From: Halobacterium rubrum
Lineage (GTDB): Archaea > Halobacteriota > Halobacteria > Halobacteriales > Halobacteriaceae
Reading direction: 5' to 3'
DNA length: 64,000 nucleotides
Assembly (NCBI RefSeq): GCF_021729015.1
Contig: NZ_JAJQQZ010000002.1
Span: 310,001-374,000 of the forward strand
Below are positions 35,228 through 45,191 of this stretch, in pieces. The position numbers and the translations under genes were made by a program. Position 1 is the first letter of the stretch; every line of letters begins with the position of its first letter. The notes beneath the pieces are model-generated. The model did not search any database. It was given only the letters and a program-made list of their open reading frames with translations, and was not told where the DNA came from.

Positions 35228-36625
35228 ATGACCCGACCACACGTCGCCATCGTCGGTGCGTACGGGAGCGCCGGCGTGGCGGCCGCCGAGGAGCTCGTCG
35301 ACGAAGACGTGGAGCTGACGCTCGTAGACGACGGCGAGCCCGGCGGCGGGCTCTGCATCCTCCGGGGCTGTATGCCGTCGAAGGAAGTGCTGTCGGCGGG
35401 CGCCCACCGCTATCAGGCGCGCCACGACCACCGGCTCGTCGGCGACGCGCCGGACGTCGACCTCGAAGCCGTCGTGGAGACGAAAGACGACCACGTGCTC
35501 GGGTTCGCCGAACACCGGCGGGCGGCCGTCGAGGAGATGGCCGAGCGCGAGAACGTCACCTTCCACCACGACACCGCCCAGTTCGTCGACGACCGCACGC
35601 TCAGGGTCGGCGGCGAGACGGTCGAGGCCGACTACGTCGTCGTGGCGACCGGCTCGGACCTGAACGTCCCCGACCTGCCCGGCGTCGACGACGTCGACTG
35701 GATGGGCAGCCGGGACGTGCTGGACGCCACCGAGTTCCCGGACTCCGGCGTCGTGATGGGGTTCGGGTACGTCGGCGTCGAGCTCGTGCCGTACCTCTCC
35801 GAGGCCGCCGACATGGACCTCACGGTCATCGAGCACGACGACCGGCCGCTGGACGAGTACCACCCGGCGTTCGGCGAGGAGCTCCTCGACCAGTACCGCG
35901 AGGAGTTCGGCGTCGACATCCGGACCGAGGTCTACGAGGAGGAGGTCGAGGCGACCGAAGACGGCGGCGTGCGCGTCCACCTCGACGACGGGTCGACGGC
36001 CGAGGGCGACCAGCTGTTCCTGTTCACTGGCCGGACGCCGGCGTACCCGGCCGGCGTCGACCGGACCAGCCTCGAACCCGGGCCGGACTGGGTGGACGCC
36101 GCGACGATGCAGTCCCGTGACGACGACCGCGTGTTCGTCGTCGGCGACGCGATGGGCGACCGGATGTTGCTGCACAACGCCAAAGAGGAGGGGTACGCCG
36201 CGGGCCGGAACATCCTCGCCGCCGAACACGGCGGGACGCTGGAGACGTACGACCCGCTCCCCCACAAGGTGATGTTCTCGGGGCTCGGCGTCTTCCCGTT
36301 CGCGTCGCTCGGCCTGACCGCAGCGGAAGCCCGTGAGGCCGGCCACGACGTGGTGACCAGCCAGCGCGACGCGTCCAGCGACGGCGTGTTCAAGACGAAA
36401 GACGCCGCCCGCGGCGCGGCCCGGCTGGTCGTCGACGCCGACGACGGCACGGTTCTGGGCTACCACGGCCTCCACTACCACGCCGACGTGATGGCGAAGA
36501 CGATGCAGGTGGTGCTGGAGGCGGAGATGGACGTCCGCGAGATTCCCGACCGCGCGTACCACCCGACGACGCCCGAGATTCTCGACGGCCTGTTCGGCGA
36601 CGCCGCCGACGAGCTCTGGCAGTAG
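35228..36625 (+). CDS. class I pyridine nucleotide-disulfide oxidoreductase
   Basis: FAD-dependent dithiol/disulfide oxidoreductase of 465 residues. The N-terminal GAYGSAG binds FAD; the redox pair Cys43-X4-Cys48 lies in GLCILRGCMPSK; GFGYVGVELVPYL near 177 is the NAD(P) fold; VVGDAMGDRMLLHNAKEEGY near 303 is the second FAD motif. The interface ends in YHPTTPE with the catalytic His. The family includes dihydrolipoyl dehydrogenase, mercuric reductase and bis-gamma-glutamylcystine reductase. Haloarchaea use gamma-glutamylcysteine, so the last is attractive, but no lipoyl or mercury genes are near and the substrate is open. Confidence 0.8.
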   Translation: MTRPHVAIVGAYGSAGVAAAEELVDEDVELTLVDDGEPGGGLCILRGCMPSKEVLSAGAHRYQARHDHRLVGDAPDVDLEAVVETKDDHVLGFAEHRRAAVEEMAERENVTFHHDTAQFVDDRTLRVGGETVEADYVVVATGSDLNVPDLPGVDDVDWMGSRDVLDATEFPDSGVVMGFGYVGVELVPYLSEAADMDLTVIEHDDRPLDEYHPAFGEELLDQYREEFGVDIRTEVYEEEVEATEDGGVRVHLDDGSTAEGDQLFLFTGRTPAYPAGVDRTSLEPGPDWVDAATMQSRDDDRVFVVGDAMGDRMLLHNAKEEGYAAGRNILAAEHGGTLETYDPLPHKVMFSGLGVFPFASLGLTAAEAREAGHDVVTSQRDASSDGVFKTKDAARGAARLVVDADDGTVLGYHGLHYHADVMAKTMQVVLEAEMDVREIPDRAYHPTTPEILDGLFGDAADELWQ

Positions 36626-36634
36626 CCCCCAGCG

Positions 36635-38263
36635 TCACCGGAGGGCGACGACGAGGAGGAAGATAGCGGCGGCCGAACCGGCGAGCGCGGCCGGTATCGT
36701 CGTCGGGTCGACGAACGAGATGGTGGTGGCGTATCGCCGCACACCGAGCGCGGCGCCCGTGGCGAGGACGCCGACCGCGAGGGTGCCCGCGAGGTGGACC
36801 GCTTCGACGTTCCGGGTGGGCGTCTGGCGGCCGACCTCCCGGCCGAGCTGCCACGCGAAGTGCCCGCTGTCCCAGGCGACGAAGCTGCCGACGATTCCGG
36901 CGAAGAACAGCCACGCCGGGAGCGACCCGGTGACGCCGGCGAACGTGGTCGCGACGAACAGTCCGGCTCCCGCGAGCGCGGGACCGGTGGTCTTCGAGGG
37001 CAAGAGGCGGAGCCACATCCCGACCCAGATGGCGGTGACGACGGCGACCGTGCTCCCGACGACGAGCGACAGTCCGACGGTCGTCACCGCGTGCGGGCCG
37101 TAGAACCCGAGGACGCCCTCCGAGAGTTGCTGGTACCGCGGCGTCAGTGCCGGCGGGAGCGCGGCGACGACGGCGGCCTGGACTCGCTGCACCAGCGGGC
37201 CGGTGACCGCGAACGTCGCGGCCGTGATGGTCGCGCCGCCGAGCAGCGGCCCGTACCCCTCGAGGGAGGCTCTCGACGTGGTCCGGGCGACCCGTTTGAG
37301 AGCGTAGCTGACCGCGAGCAAGCCGAGACAGCCGACGGTTACGGCCGCCAGCGCGTCCCGGAGTGGTTCGACCTGCGTCCCGGCGACGAGGTACTGGTAG
37401 ACCGACTGGTCGAGTTGCCCGCGGAACTGCGGGTCCCGGAGGAGGAGGTCGACGAAGACCCCGACGAGGATTGCCAGTGTGAGAACCCAGCTGACGGTCC
37501 GCAGGGCGCCCCGAAACTCGGACACCGCGTCTATCTGGTCGTCGTCCAGTCCCAGTTCCAGCGGGAGCGACCCGAGGGTTCGGCTGAGCGTGGTGGCGGC
37601 GGCGAACGCGAGAAGCAGCAGCGAGGAGAGGTTCGGTTTCCCCGCTGGCGGCGAGCGGAAGAACGACGTCGCGGTGTCGACCGCGTTCGCGGCCGCCGTC
37701 CCGACAGTCCGACCGCCACTCGTGAGGGCGGTGTCGCCGACGACGGCGGCTGCTGTGAGGACGGTCGCGGCCAGCAGCGGGGCGAAGAGGGTGGGAAGGG
37801 TGACCCGCCAGAGCGACCGGAGGCCTCGCCGGGTGACGAGGCCCCCGATGGTGCTGGCGGCGCCGACGACGGCCGTCAGCAGGCCGGCGGCGACGACGAC
37901 CTGTGCGACGACCGCGAGCGCCGCACTCGCGGTCCCGGCGGGGGTCGACGGCGGGAACTGCGCGCTCCCCACGACGACCGCGGTGTACGCGAGTCCACCG
38001 ACCGCGGCGACCCCGAGCGGCGCCACGAGGAGGCTGGCGAGATAGCGAGCGGGGACGCGTCGGGTCGGTCGTGTGGCGAGCCACAGTCCGGCCGTCAGCG
38101 AGAGGGCTGCGGTCCATCCCGCAGCGAGCGGGACCACCTGGTCGAGCGCGAGCGCGACGAGCGCGGTCAGCGCTGTCGTGACGCAGACCGTGATACCGGT
38201 CCCGTATCTCGTGGGACGCCACGTGGACTCGTCGACGGTCGTCGGCTGGGATGAGGGAGACAT
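36635..38263 (-). CDS. polytopic membrane protein, DUF7519-like
   Basis: Membrane protein of 542 residues with about a dozen hydrophobic segments and no recognised catalytic motif. It is the last gene of the moxR-transglutaminase-DUF58 operon, starting 1 nt after the DUF58 stop. I recall a haloarchaeal family DUF7519 in this position; that name is from context more than motif. It may form the membrane platform for the MoxR-assisted complex. It is convergent with the FAD oxidoreductase. Confidence 0.65.
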   Translation of the reverse strand: MSPSSQPTTVDESTWRPTRYGTGITVCVTTALTALVALALDQVVPLAAGWTAALSLTAGLWLATRPTRRVPARYLASLLVAPLGVAAVGGLAYTAVVVGSAQFPPSTPAGTASAALAVVAQVVVAAGLLTAVVGAASTIGGLVTRRGLRSLWRVTLPTLFAPLLAATVLTAAAVVGDTALTSGGRTVGTAAANAVDTATSFFRSPPAGKPNLSSLLLLAFAAATTLSRTLGSLPLELGLDDDQIDAVSEFRGALRTVSWVLTLAILVGVFVDLLLRDPQFRGQLDQSVYQYLVAGTQVEPLRDALAAVTVGCLGLLAVSYALKRVARTTSRASLEGYGPLLGGATITAATFAVTGPLVQRVQAAVVAALPPALTPRYQQLSEGVLGFYGPHAVTTVGLSLVVGSTVAVVTAIWVGMWLRLLPSKTTGPALAGAGLFVATTFAGVTGSLPAWLFFAGIVGSFVAWDSGHFAWQLGREVGRQTPTRNVEAVHLAGTLAVGVLATGAALGVRRYATTISFVDPTTIPAALAGSAAAIFLLVVALR

Positions 38264-38264
38264 G

Positions 38265-39596
38265 TCAGCTGTGTAGCGTGGCGAGGGAGCGTTCGAGCGT
38301 GGTGTCGACGGGCGTATCGGGGTGCCAGTCGACCACCGAGTGGCCGGCGTCGGCCAGCAGTTTGCGCCGGAGGCTGCGGTGCAGTGAGAGGACCGACCCC
38401 GCGCTCGTCGTGCTGTGCGTGACGTCCGGACTCACGACTGTCACGGGGTACCCGTACGGCTGGAGGCCGCCGACGAGTTCCAGCGCCCAGTCGTCGAGCA
38501 GGGGGGAGACGACGACGACTTCCGCGCGCGGTGGCAGCCGGCGACGGAGCGCGTCGCCGGCCGCCGGCATCGAGATGTCGAACACGTCCTCCTCCGGCGG
38601 CTGGGGGTCCGTGGACGTGACAGCCCGGTTCTGTGTGGCGACCGCTTCGGCGGCGTCGAGGACGTCTGCGGCGTCTGCAGGCGTATCCGTCGCCGCCCAC
38701 GGGAGGGCGTCCGGCGTGGGAGTCGACACGGCGCCGTCCGGCAGCCCGACTGCCGTGAGAATCGTCTCGACGTCCATCGCCGTCAGTGCGCTGTGGAGGC
38801 GGGCGCCGACGTAGGCGTCGAGTTCTGTCGCGGTCGGGTGGCCGGGCGAGGGGCTGACCCGAGTCGGCGTGCGCGCATCGACGACGAGCACGGTCCGTGT
38901 GGCGTGTTCCTCGCGGAACTCGACGGTCGCGAGCTCGCCCGTCTTGGCGTACTGGCGCCAGTTGAGGCGGTCCAGCGGGTCGCCGTGCTGGTACTCGCGT
39001 GTGCGGTAGAACTCGAGGCCGGGGCCGCCCTGGTCGGTCGGCTGTGTGCCGGCGCGGTGGATGGGTGTGTGCGTGGGCGGGGAGTCGATCGCGCGCAGTC
39101 CCTCGAGGCTCGCGTCGCCGTCGGGGTCGAGGGTCACCGTGGCGCGGTCGCTGCCGGCGAACGACCGGCCGCTCGCGACCGGCGTGTCGAACTCGTGGGC
39201 GCCCCGTTTCGCGACGACGTCGTAGGTGGTCGTCGCCGTGGCGCCCGCGCGCAGCGGCGTCGCGAGCCGCGGCGTGCCGTCGACGACGGCGAGTTCGCCG
39301 GGAACGCCGTCGACGACCCGCAGATCCGGGACGGTTGCGTCGCCCGTGTTGGTCACCGAGAGGGTGACCGTCACGTGGTCGCCCGGGCTGGCGGCCGGCG
39401 GGTCGATGTCCCGGGTGGCCCGGAGCTCCGCCCCCGCGGGAACCGACGAGAGGGCGTCGTAGGCCGCGAACGCGACCGGAACGACAGCACCGGCGACCAC
39501 GAGCGGCGCCGCGAACAGGAAGCCGACCGCGACCAGGAGGAGCGCGGCGACGCTGGTCGTCTGCCAGCGTGGCGTCCGGGTGACCGCGGCGGTCAT
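38265..39596 (-). CDS. DUF58 domain protein (MoxR-associated)
   Basis: Protein of 443 residues. Two N-terminal helices (about 12-50) are followed by a beta-sandwich region of conserved DITLSVTNTG-like repeats, then the DUF58 signature GLEFYRTREYQHGDPLDRLNWRQYAKTG near 186-213 with a VWA-like VLVVDARTP following. DUF58 proteins are partners of MoxR ATPases and often handle surface or cofactor assembly. Its ATG overlaps the stop of the DUF7269-like gene by 4 nt (ATGA). Confidence 0.85.
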   Translation of the reverse strand: MTAAVTRTPRWQTTSVAALLLVAVGFLFAAPLVVAGAVVPVAFAAYDALSSVPAGAELRATRDIDPPAASPGDHVTVTLSVTNTGDATVPDLRVVDGVPGELAVVDGTPRLATPLRAGATATTTYDVVAKRGAHEFDTPVASGRSFAGSDRATVTLDPDGDASLEGLRAIDSPPTHTPIHRAGTQPTDQGGPGLEFYRTREYQHGDPLDRLNWRQYAKTGELATVEFREEHATRTVLVVDARTPTRVSPSPGHPTATELDAYVGARLHSALTAMDVETILTAVGLPDGAVSTPTPDALPWAATDTPADAADVLDAAEAVATQNRAVTSTDPQPPEEDVFDISMPAAGDALRRRLPPRAEVVVVSPLLDDWALELVGGLQPYGYPVTVVSPDVTHSTTSAGSVLSLHRSLRRKLLADAGHSVVDWHPDTPVDTTLERSLATLHS

Positions 39597-40222
39597 CGGG
39601 CATCACCCTCCGAGACGGTGTCGCCGAGCGCCTCGACCTCGCGCGCCGCGGCGCGGACGCGCCGCGCCCGCTCCCGGCGCGGGTCCAGCCAGAACCGGAG
39701 GCGGCTCCAGACGGTGTGGTCGACGTCGTCGGTGCCCGAGAGGAACGCCGCGGCTCGCTGGTCGTCCGTCCACGAGCCGGTGGCCAGCGCGCGCTCCGGG
39801 TCGTCGGTCGTCACCGCGAGGGTCGCGTGGGCCGTCTCGTAGAGGAGGGCGCGTGCGTCTGCCGCCCCGTACTCGCTGACCTCGCTGGCGTTCAGGTCGG
39901 CGTCGACCGTGTCGCCGACCGGCGTCCGGCCGTCGTCGACGACGCGCTCGGGCGGCTGTTCCCGGACGCTCACGTACCGGGACTCCGCGCCTGACGTCGG
40001 TGAGGTTCGCCCGCCACCGAGCCAGCTCGCGCCGACCGCGTACAGCGAGAGGACGGCGCCGAGCCCGGTGAGGAGCTGCCCCGGACTGACCGCCCGGAGT
40101 GCGTCCCGGGCGGGCACCAGCCCGGGAATCCGTAGCGCGGTCTCCGGCGCGAACGTGAACGTGAGCCCGAGGGCGAGGGCGAGGACGCCGACGCCGCCCG
40201 CGGTCAGGGTCCGGAACCGCAC
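39593..40222 (-). CDS. DUF7269-like membrane-anchored protein
   Basis: Small protein of 209 residues with two N-terminal hydrophobic segments (about 7-28 and 48-68) and a soluble, charged C-terminal part. It lies between transglutaminase and DUF58 genes, where haloarchaea carry a family I know as DUF7269. The function is unknown. The GTG start shares its first base with the transglutaminase stop (TAGTG), and its own stop overlaps the DUF58 ATG. Confidence 0.7.
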   Translation of the reverse strand: MRFRTLTAGGVGVLALALGLTFTFAPETALRIPGLVPARDALRAVSPGQLLTGLGAVLSLYAVGASWLGGGRTSPTSGAESRYVSVREQPPERVVDDGRTPVGDTVDADLNASEVSEYGAADARALLYETAHATLAVTTDDPERALATGSWTDDQRAAAFLSGTDDVDHTVWSRLRFWLDPRRERARRVRAAAREVEALGDTVSEGDAR

Positions 40223-43200
40223 TACTCGTCACCCCCGTCTCCGCCGGTGGTCTCGTCGGTCTGGTCGGCGTCCGCGGTAGCCGCCGTCTCGATGGCGCGA
40301 CTCGCTGTCTCGACGTGTTCCAGGCGGGCCGACGGTTCGCGGCGGCCGTATTCGACGGCGCGGAACTCGTCGCGGAGCGTCCGGACGGCGTCCGCCGGCA
40401 GGTCGTCGCGAGTGACAGCGTGGGTCGCGAGTTCCCCCGGCGTGTACTGACTGGGCCGGCGGACGGTGACGTGGGTGAGGAACGCGTTCCACGCGTTCCG
40501 GAACGTCCGGTAGTCCGAGTCCGGCTGTGACTCCTCGCTGCCCTGGATGGCTCGAGCGACGTTCGAGACGCTGTCGGTGGCAGCTGCCGTCCGGGTGACC
40601 GCGCGCTCGCGGGACCGCCGCAGCCACGCGACGAGTGCCGCGGCGAGCGCCCGCGGTGAGAGCTTCCCGCGCAGCGTCGCGAGCACGGCGAGGGTCACGT
40701 CCCGGACCGCGCGGACGCCACGGGCGAGCCACGAGGCGACGCCGATTGCGGCGCCGACAGCGAGGGTGATGGTCCCCCGGACGAGGGCCACCGCGACGCC
40801 GAGGAGGCGAGCGAGCGCAGAGCGGACGCTCACGCCGTAGCGGCGCTTCGCGAACGCGAGCGCGCCCGCCAGCAGTCCGATTGCGACGCCAGCGGCCGCG
40901 GTGTTCCGGTACAGTCCCTCGATGGTCGCGGTCGTCGTCTGTTCGTACCGGGTCACGCGGACTGTCGCCGTGTCGGCCAGTGGCAGGCGCGTCGTGAGGG
41001 TGCCGTCCTCGTTCGTGGTGCCGACCCGTCGGCCGTCGAGCGTGACCGGCGCGCCGGGGACGGCCGAGCCGTTGAGCGTCACCGAGACGTCGACCGCCGT
41101 GAACGGGAGCGCGAGCGGCGCGCTCGGGGTCGCTTCCACGTCCAGCGCCTCGAGCGTGAGTGTCGTGTTGCCGGCGACCTCGCCGCGTTCGACCCGGACC
41201 GTCGCGGGACCGGGCGTCTCGGGGAGCGTGAGTGTCGCGACGCCGGACCGGTTCGTCGCAGCGACCCGCGAGCCGTCGACATAGACAGTGGCGTTCCGGA
41301 GCGGGACGTCGCCGACAGCGCCGACGACGCGGACGTCACTCCCGGTGACCCGCTGCCCGAGCACGGACACCGACGCGTCCGTGTCGAGGCGGTACTGCTG
41401 GGTGGTGTTGTTCCCGGCTTCCTGCCGGTCCGCGTACCCCCGGACCTGCGCTGTACGGGTGCTCGTGTTTCTGGTCGTCTCCGTACCGGTCCGGAGGTCG
41501 CGAGGCCGGTAGCTCGTCTCGGTCTGGGCCGGGTCGGGAGGCCGGGTCGCGGCGCGCTCCGCGTCGGGCGGCCCCGGAGGCGGGGTGACTGAGACGTTCA
41601 GCTCTGCAGTGTACGGGACGGTCCCCGTGACGGCGCCGCTGGCGTTCGTGGCGCCGACGTGGTCACCGTTGAACGCGACGTCTGCGCCCTCGACTGCCGT
41701 GTCGTTACGGGTAACCGTAACGGTGACTGTCGCTCCGGGGACCGGCTCGGGGTCGAGGGAGACCTTCAGTGGCGGCAGCCGCTCGTCGTCGGTGTCGTCG
41801 CCGCCGTCGTCGTCGTCGGCGTCCGGTGACTCGGTGTCGTTCTGCGGCGCGTCGGAGTCGTCGTCCGAGTCTGACGGACTGTTCTCGCCGGTCGTCGTGC
41901 CGTCGTCCGTCGTCCCCCCGGTGTCGCCACCGTCCGTCGTCCCGGATTGCCCCTGCTCGCTGTCGCCGCCCGACTCCGAGGAGCCCCCGCCGGACTGGTC
42001 CGTCCCGCTCCCCGACTGGGTCCCGCTCTCACCGCCGCCCCCGCCAGACTGGGTCCCGCCCTCACCGCTGCCACCACTACCGCCACCGTTACCGCTCATC
42101 GACGACTCGCCGTCGCCCGCAGTCGGCGCACTCTCGCCCGGCGACCCGGCCACGGCCCCCGTACTGGCGTTCCCGTCGCCGCCTGCGCCGCCGCCGGTGC
42201 CGACCGCGCGAGACTGCTCGTCGAGCCGCTCGCTGGCGGGCGTCGGGTCGAAGCGGACCCAGCCGACGCCGTCGAAGTAGACCTCGACCCAGGCGTGCGC
42301 GTGCATCGCGCGGACCGTGTACTCGTTCGGGCCGGTCTGTTGACCGGGCGAGTAGCCGACGACGTAGCGCGCGGGTATGTCCTCGGCACGCAGCAGCGCC
42401 GTCATGCCGGTTGCGAAGTACTCGCAGTAGCCGGCGTCCATCTCGGTGACGAACTGGCTGGCGACGCCGTCGTTCGACGGCTCCGGGACAGACAGCGAGT
42501 AGTTCTTCGTCGTCTCGAGCCACGTTTCGACCTGCGTTGCGGCCTCGTACCGCGAGGACGCGCCCGCCGTGATGTCGCTGGCGGCCGGGTCGAGCGCGTC
42601 GCGTTCCGCTGCCGGCAACTGCGTGTACTGCTCGTGGAGCGCAGGCGGGTCGTCGCCGCCGGTCGCACGCAGCACCGACGGGTCACGCGGCGGCCGGTAG
42701 CTGATTGCCGTGTACTCCGTTCCCGCCGGCAGCGCGTCTGGAGCCTGCACTGCGCGTGCTGGCGTCACTTCGAGCGGCGCGGGACTGTCGACGCGGCGCG
42801 GCTGCCACGCTGTCGGGAGCGCCGTTGCCGCCTGTTCGAGTCGGACCTGCTGGACGACGCGGGTGTCCGTGCGGGCAGTGTCGAGGGGCGTGTCGTACGC
42901 CGTCGCACCCCCGGACTGCTGCCAGCCGCCCCCCGTGTACCGGTCGTACGCGTTCGTCCGCCAGTACGCCGGTCGGCTCGCCCGCACGACGAAGTGGACC
43001 TCGTCGTTCAGGGACTGGAACGCCGAGTCGTTCCCCGGGGAGAGACTGCCGCCGACCCCGGTCTGCTCGCCGGGTGTCAGTGCGCCAAGTTGCGACCCGG
43101 CACTGCCCCCAGCACCCGGGGCGCCGCCGTTCGTCCCGCCCGACGACCCGGCCGAACCGCTCGCTCCCTCACCTGTGCCGCCACTACCGGCCGAACCGCT

Positions 43201-43482
43201 CGCTCCCTCACTCGTGCCGCCGCCGCCGTCAGTCCCGTTCCCCATCGGGCCGCCTCCGGCGGCGTCCGAGCCGGGCCCGAGCGGTCCTTCCTGCGCGCTG
43301 TCCGACTGTCCAGACCCGGGCAGGACGGCGCTGACTGGTGTTCCGCCGGTGAGTGACCCGAGCACGGGTGTCAGGCCAGTCGCGAGCACGATGGCGACCA
43401 CGACGAGCACCGTGAGGGTCGCCCGCCCCCAGTCTCGAGACTCGCCGGGTTCGGTGAGCCTGGTGCCGGAGCTGTCACTCAT
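40222..43482 (-). CDS. membrane-anchored transglutaminase-like protein (TgpA-type)
   Basis: Protein of 1086 residues. A single N-terminal helix (about 24-46) is followed by a Gly/Ser-rich linker and a transglutaminase-like domain with Cys353 ([10 protein letters not shown]), His396 ([10 protein letters not shown]) and Asp412 (VRFDPTP). A second Ser/Gly/Asp-rich linker (about 430-570), Ig-like repeats of the form [10 protein letters not shown]...NASG (about 600-880), two more membrane helices and a C-terminal DUF4129-like helical domain follow. The catalytic part is probably outside the cell. Crosslinking or proteolysis of S-layer proteins is conceivable. It overlaps the 34-aa ORF by 8 nt. Confidence 0.85.
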   Translation of the reverse strand: MSDSSGTRLTEPGESRDWGRATLTVLVVVAIVLATGLTPVLGSLTGGTPVSAVLPGSGQSDSAQEGPLGPGSDAAGGGPMGNGTDGGGGTSEGASGSAGSGGTGEGASGSAGSSGGTNGGAPGAGGSAGSQLGALTPGEQTGVGGSLSPGNDSAFQSLNDEVHFVVRASRPAYWRTNAYDRYTGGGWQQSGGATAYDTPLDTARTDTRVVQQVRLEQAATALPTAWQPRRVDSPAPLEVTPARAVQAPDALPAGTEYTAISYRPPRDPSVLRATGGDDPPALHEQYTQLPAAERDALDPAASDITAGASSRYEAATQVETWLETTKNYSLSVPEPSNDGVASQFVTEMDAGYCEYFATGMTALLRAEDIPARYVVGYSPGQQTGPNEYTVRAMHAHAWVEVYFDGVGWVRFDPTPASERLDEQSRAVGTGGGAGGDGNASTGAVAGSPGESAPTAGDGESSMSGNGGGSGGSGEGGTQSGGGGGESGTQSGSGTDQSGGGSSESGGDSEQGQSGTTDGGDTGGTTDDGTTTGENSPSDSDDDSDAPQNDTESPDADDDDGGDDTDDERLPPLKVSLDPEPVPGATVTVTVTRNDTAVEGADVAFNGDHVGATNASGAVTGTVPYTAELNVSVTPPPGPPDAERAATRPPDPAQTETSYRPRDLRTGTETTRNTSTRTAQVRGYADRQEAGNNTTQQYRLDTDASVSVLGQRVTGSDVRVVGAVGDVPLRNATVYVDGSRVAATNRSGVATLTLPETPGPATVRVERGEVAGNTTLTLEALDVEATPSAPLALPFTAVDVSVTLNGSAVPGAPVTLDGRRVGTTNEDGTLTTRLPLADTATVRVTRYEQTTTATIEGLYRNTAAAGVAIGLLAGALAFAKRRYGVSVRSALARLLGVAVALVRGTITLAVGAAIGVASWLARGVRAVRDVTLAVLATLRGKLSPRALAAALVAWLRRSRERAVTRTAAATDSVSNVARAIQGSEESQPDSDYRTFRNAWNAFLTHVTVRRPSQYTPGELATHAVTRDDLPADAVRTLRDEFRAVEYGRREPSARLEHVETASRAIETAATADADQTDETTGGDGGDE

Positions 43483-43579
43483 CGTCGCCGGGCGCCTCCG
43501 TCCACGCTGTGGTCACGCCGGTCGACTCGCGGCACTCGTATCCGGGCTGGCCGGCGGTCCGGAGCCCGCTCTCAGGCAT
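43475..43579 (-). CDS. 34-residue ORF between moxR and the transglutaminase gene
   Basis: Tiny ORF whose ATG overlaps the moxR stop by 8 nt (43572-43579) and whose stop overlaps the transglutaminase ATG by 8 nt (43475-43482). Such double coupling is hard to explain unless it is translated. The product begins [10 protein letters not shown], has one Cys and an acidic end (APGDDE), and shows no membrane helix. It may be a small partner of the MoxR complex or only a coupling peptide. Homology in related operons would decide. Confidence 0.6.
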   Translation of the reverse strand: MPESGLRTAGQPGYECRESTGVTTAWTEAPGDDE

Positions 43580-44540
43580 GTTCCCCGTCGGTGACTGCTG
43601 GCACGTCGAGCTGGTCGAGGGTGTCCTCGACGATCGCCGTGTTCTCGGCGCCGCTCGCGCTCGCCTCCGGCGTGAGCACGAGCCGGTGTTGAAGCACTGG
43701 GACGGCCATCTCCTTGATGTCGTCCGGGACGACGAACTCGCGGCCCGCGAGCGTGGCACGGGCCCGAACCGCCTCGAAGAGCTTCTGGATGCCCCGGGGA
43801 CTCACACCCACGTCGACGCGGCTGTCCTCGCGCGTCTCGCGGCCGAGCCGGACGAGGTACTCGCGTAACCGCTGTTCGACCTCGACGGTCTCCGGGACGT
43901 GCTGGAGCTGTGAGACCGTGTCGACGCCGTCGAGGACCGGCGTCACGCTCGGGACGTGCTCGAACCGGTTCGCGCGACGGTCGACCAGCTCCAGTTCGCC
44001 GTCGAGGTCCGGGTACCCCATGCTCGTCTTCACCATGAACCGGTCGCGCTGGGCTTCGGGGAGCCCGAACGTCCCCTCCTGCTCGACGGGGTTCTGGGTC
44101 GCGATGACGAAAAACGGGCTCGGTAGCTCGTGGGTCGTGCCGTTCACGCTCACCTGTCCCTCGCCCATCGCCTCGAGGAGCGCGGCCTGCGTCTTCGGTG
44201 GGGCGCGATTGATTTCGTCGGCGAGCACGACGTTCGCGAAGATCGGGCCGGGCTGGAACTCGAAGGTCCCCTCGGCCTCGTTGTAGATGTTCGACCCCGT
44301 GATGTCCGCCGGGAGCAGGTCCGGCGTGAACTGGATGCGGCTGAACTCCAGGCCGAGCGCCGTCGCGACGCTCTGGGCGGTGAGCGTCTTCCCAGTTCCG
44401 GGAACGTCTTCCATCAGCACGTGGCCGTCGGCGAGCAACGCGGTGATCACCGTCTCGAGGAAGCGGTCCTCGGCGATTACGGCGGCTCGTACGGTGTCGA
44501 GGACGTCGTCCGCTCGGTCGCGTGCCGTCGACGGATTCAT
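43572..44540 (-). CDS. MoxR family AAA+ ATPase
   Basis: AAA+ ATPase of 322 residues. Walker A PGTGKT is at 47-52, Walker B VVLADEIN near 108-115, followed by the MoxR insert, sensor 1 in FFVIATQNPVEQEGTFGLPEAQRDRF and a C-terminal lid. MoxR proteins act as chaperones or remodelers for DUF58/VWA partners. It heads a minus-strand operon of six tightly spaced genes. An AGTATTTGAAATAACGG stretch on the minus strand, about 25-30 nt before the ATG, is a strong TATA region. Confidence 0.92.
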   Translation of the reverse strand: MNPSTARDRADDVLDTVRAAVIAEDRFLETVITALLADGHVLMEDVPGTGKTLTAQSVATALGLEFSRIQFTPDLLPADITGSNIYNEAEGTFEFQPGPIFANVVLADEINRAPPKTQAALLEAMGEGQVSVNGTTHELPSPFFVIATQNPVEQEGTFGLPEAQRDRFMVKTSMGYPDLDGELELVDRRANRFEHVPSVTPVLDGVDTVSQLQHVPETVEVEQRLREYLVRLGRETREDSRVDVGVSPRGIQKLFEAVRARATLAGREFVVPDDIKEMAVPVLQHRLVLTPEASASGAENTAIVEDTLDQLDVPAVTDGEHA

Positions 44541-44678
44541 TGGATAACAAGCATCACCGTTATTTCAAATACTTACTGTTCTCTGCGAGCCCACGGTCGG
44601 GTATCGCCACGGTCCTGCCATGTGGGGTATCGCCCGTACTAATTGCCCGACTGCCTCGGGTGAGAACGTGACCCACCG

Positions 44679-45083
44679 CTACGTGGTCTCACTGCCGCTG
44701 GCGTGGGCGGCGAGCACGCTACGGACCGCCGACGCGAGTTCGTCGAAGTGGTCGATGGGGAGTTCGTCGGTGGTGACGAACGCGCCGTGGCCGTCCTCGA
44801 TGACGCGCGTGAGGTAGCCGCGGTCGAACGCCCGCATCGTGTACTGGTACTCCCCGAGTTCGGAGCCGCCGTACACCGTCTGCGAGCGGAACCCCTGGCG
44901 TTCCTGGTCGGCGAACCCGACGATGTCGGCGTCGGGTTCGAGGTCGTCGCGGAGGTATATCTGTTCCTCGCCGCTGGCGTCGAAGTACGCGACGCTCCGC
45001 AGCTGGTCGCCGACGGTGGTGCGGCAGGCACTGACCAGTTCGCTCGCGAGCGCGTCCGGCGCGTAACTCGGCTCGCTGCTCAT
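44679..45083 (-). CDS. DUF7522-like haloarchaeal protein
   Basis: Soluble acidic protein of 134 residues with the pattern VAYFDASGEEQIYLRDDLE, then MRAFDRGYLTRVIEDGHGAFVTTDEL, resembling the haloarchaeal DUF7522 family of unknown function. The ATG at 45083 is preferred over one nine codons upstream. On the minus strand GATAATTAC at about 45122-45130 is a likely TATA element. An inverted repeat sits between it and the start. It is divergent from the salactin gene. Confidence 0.65.
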   Translation of the reverse strand: MSSEPSYAPDALASELVSACRTTVGDQLRSVAYFDASGEEQIYLRDDLEPDADIVGFADQERQGFRSQTVYGGSELGEYQYTMRAFDRGYLTRVIEDGHGAFVTTDELPIDHFDELASAVRSVLAAHASGSETT

Positions 45084-45103
45084 GGCACTCGGTTCGGCGG
45101 CGA

Positions 45104-45122
45104 CCCACAAGAACTGTGTGGG
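45104..45122. promoter_or_regulatory. inverted repeat CCCACA-N7-TGTGGG
   Basis: Perfect 6-bp arms between the TATA-like GATAATTAC and the ATG of the DUF7522-like gene, in the 108-bp space shared with the salactin promoter. It is a candidate operator or 5' hairpin. A G-rich run GGGTGGGGGTGGGCGG follows on the plus strand at 45138-45153. Confidence 0.4.
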
Positions 45123-45191
45123 TAATTATCACGGTGTGGGTGGGGGTGGGCGGCAAGAAGACCTTTCCACTCAGCGGGTCAACGAGCACAC

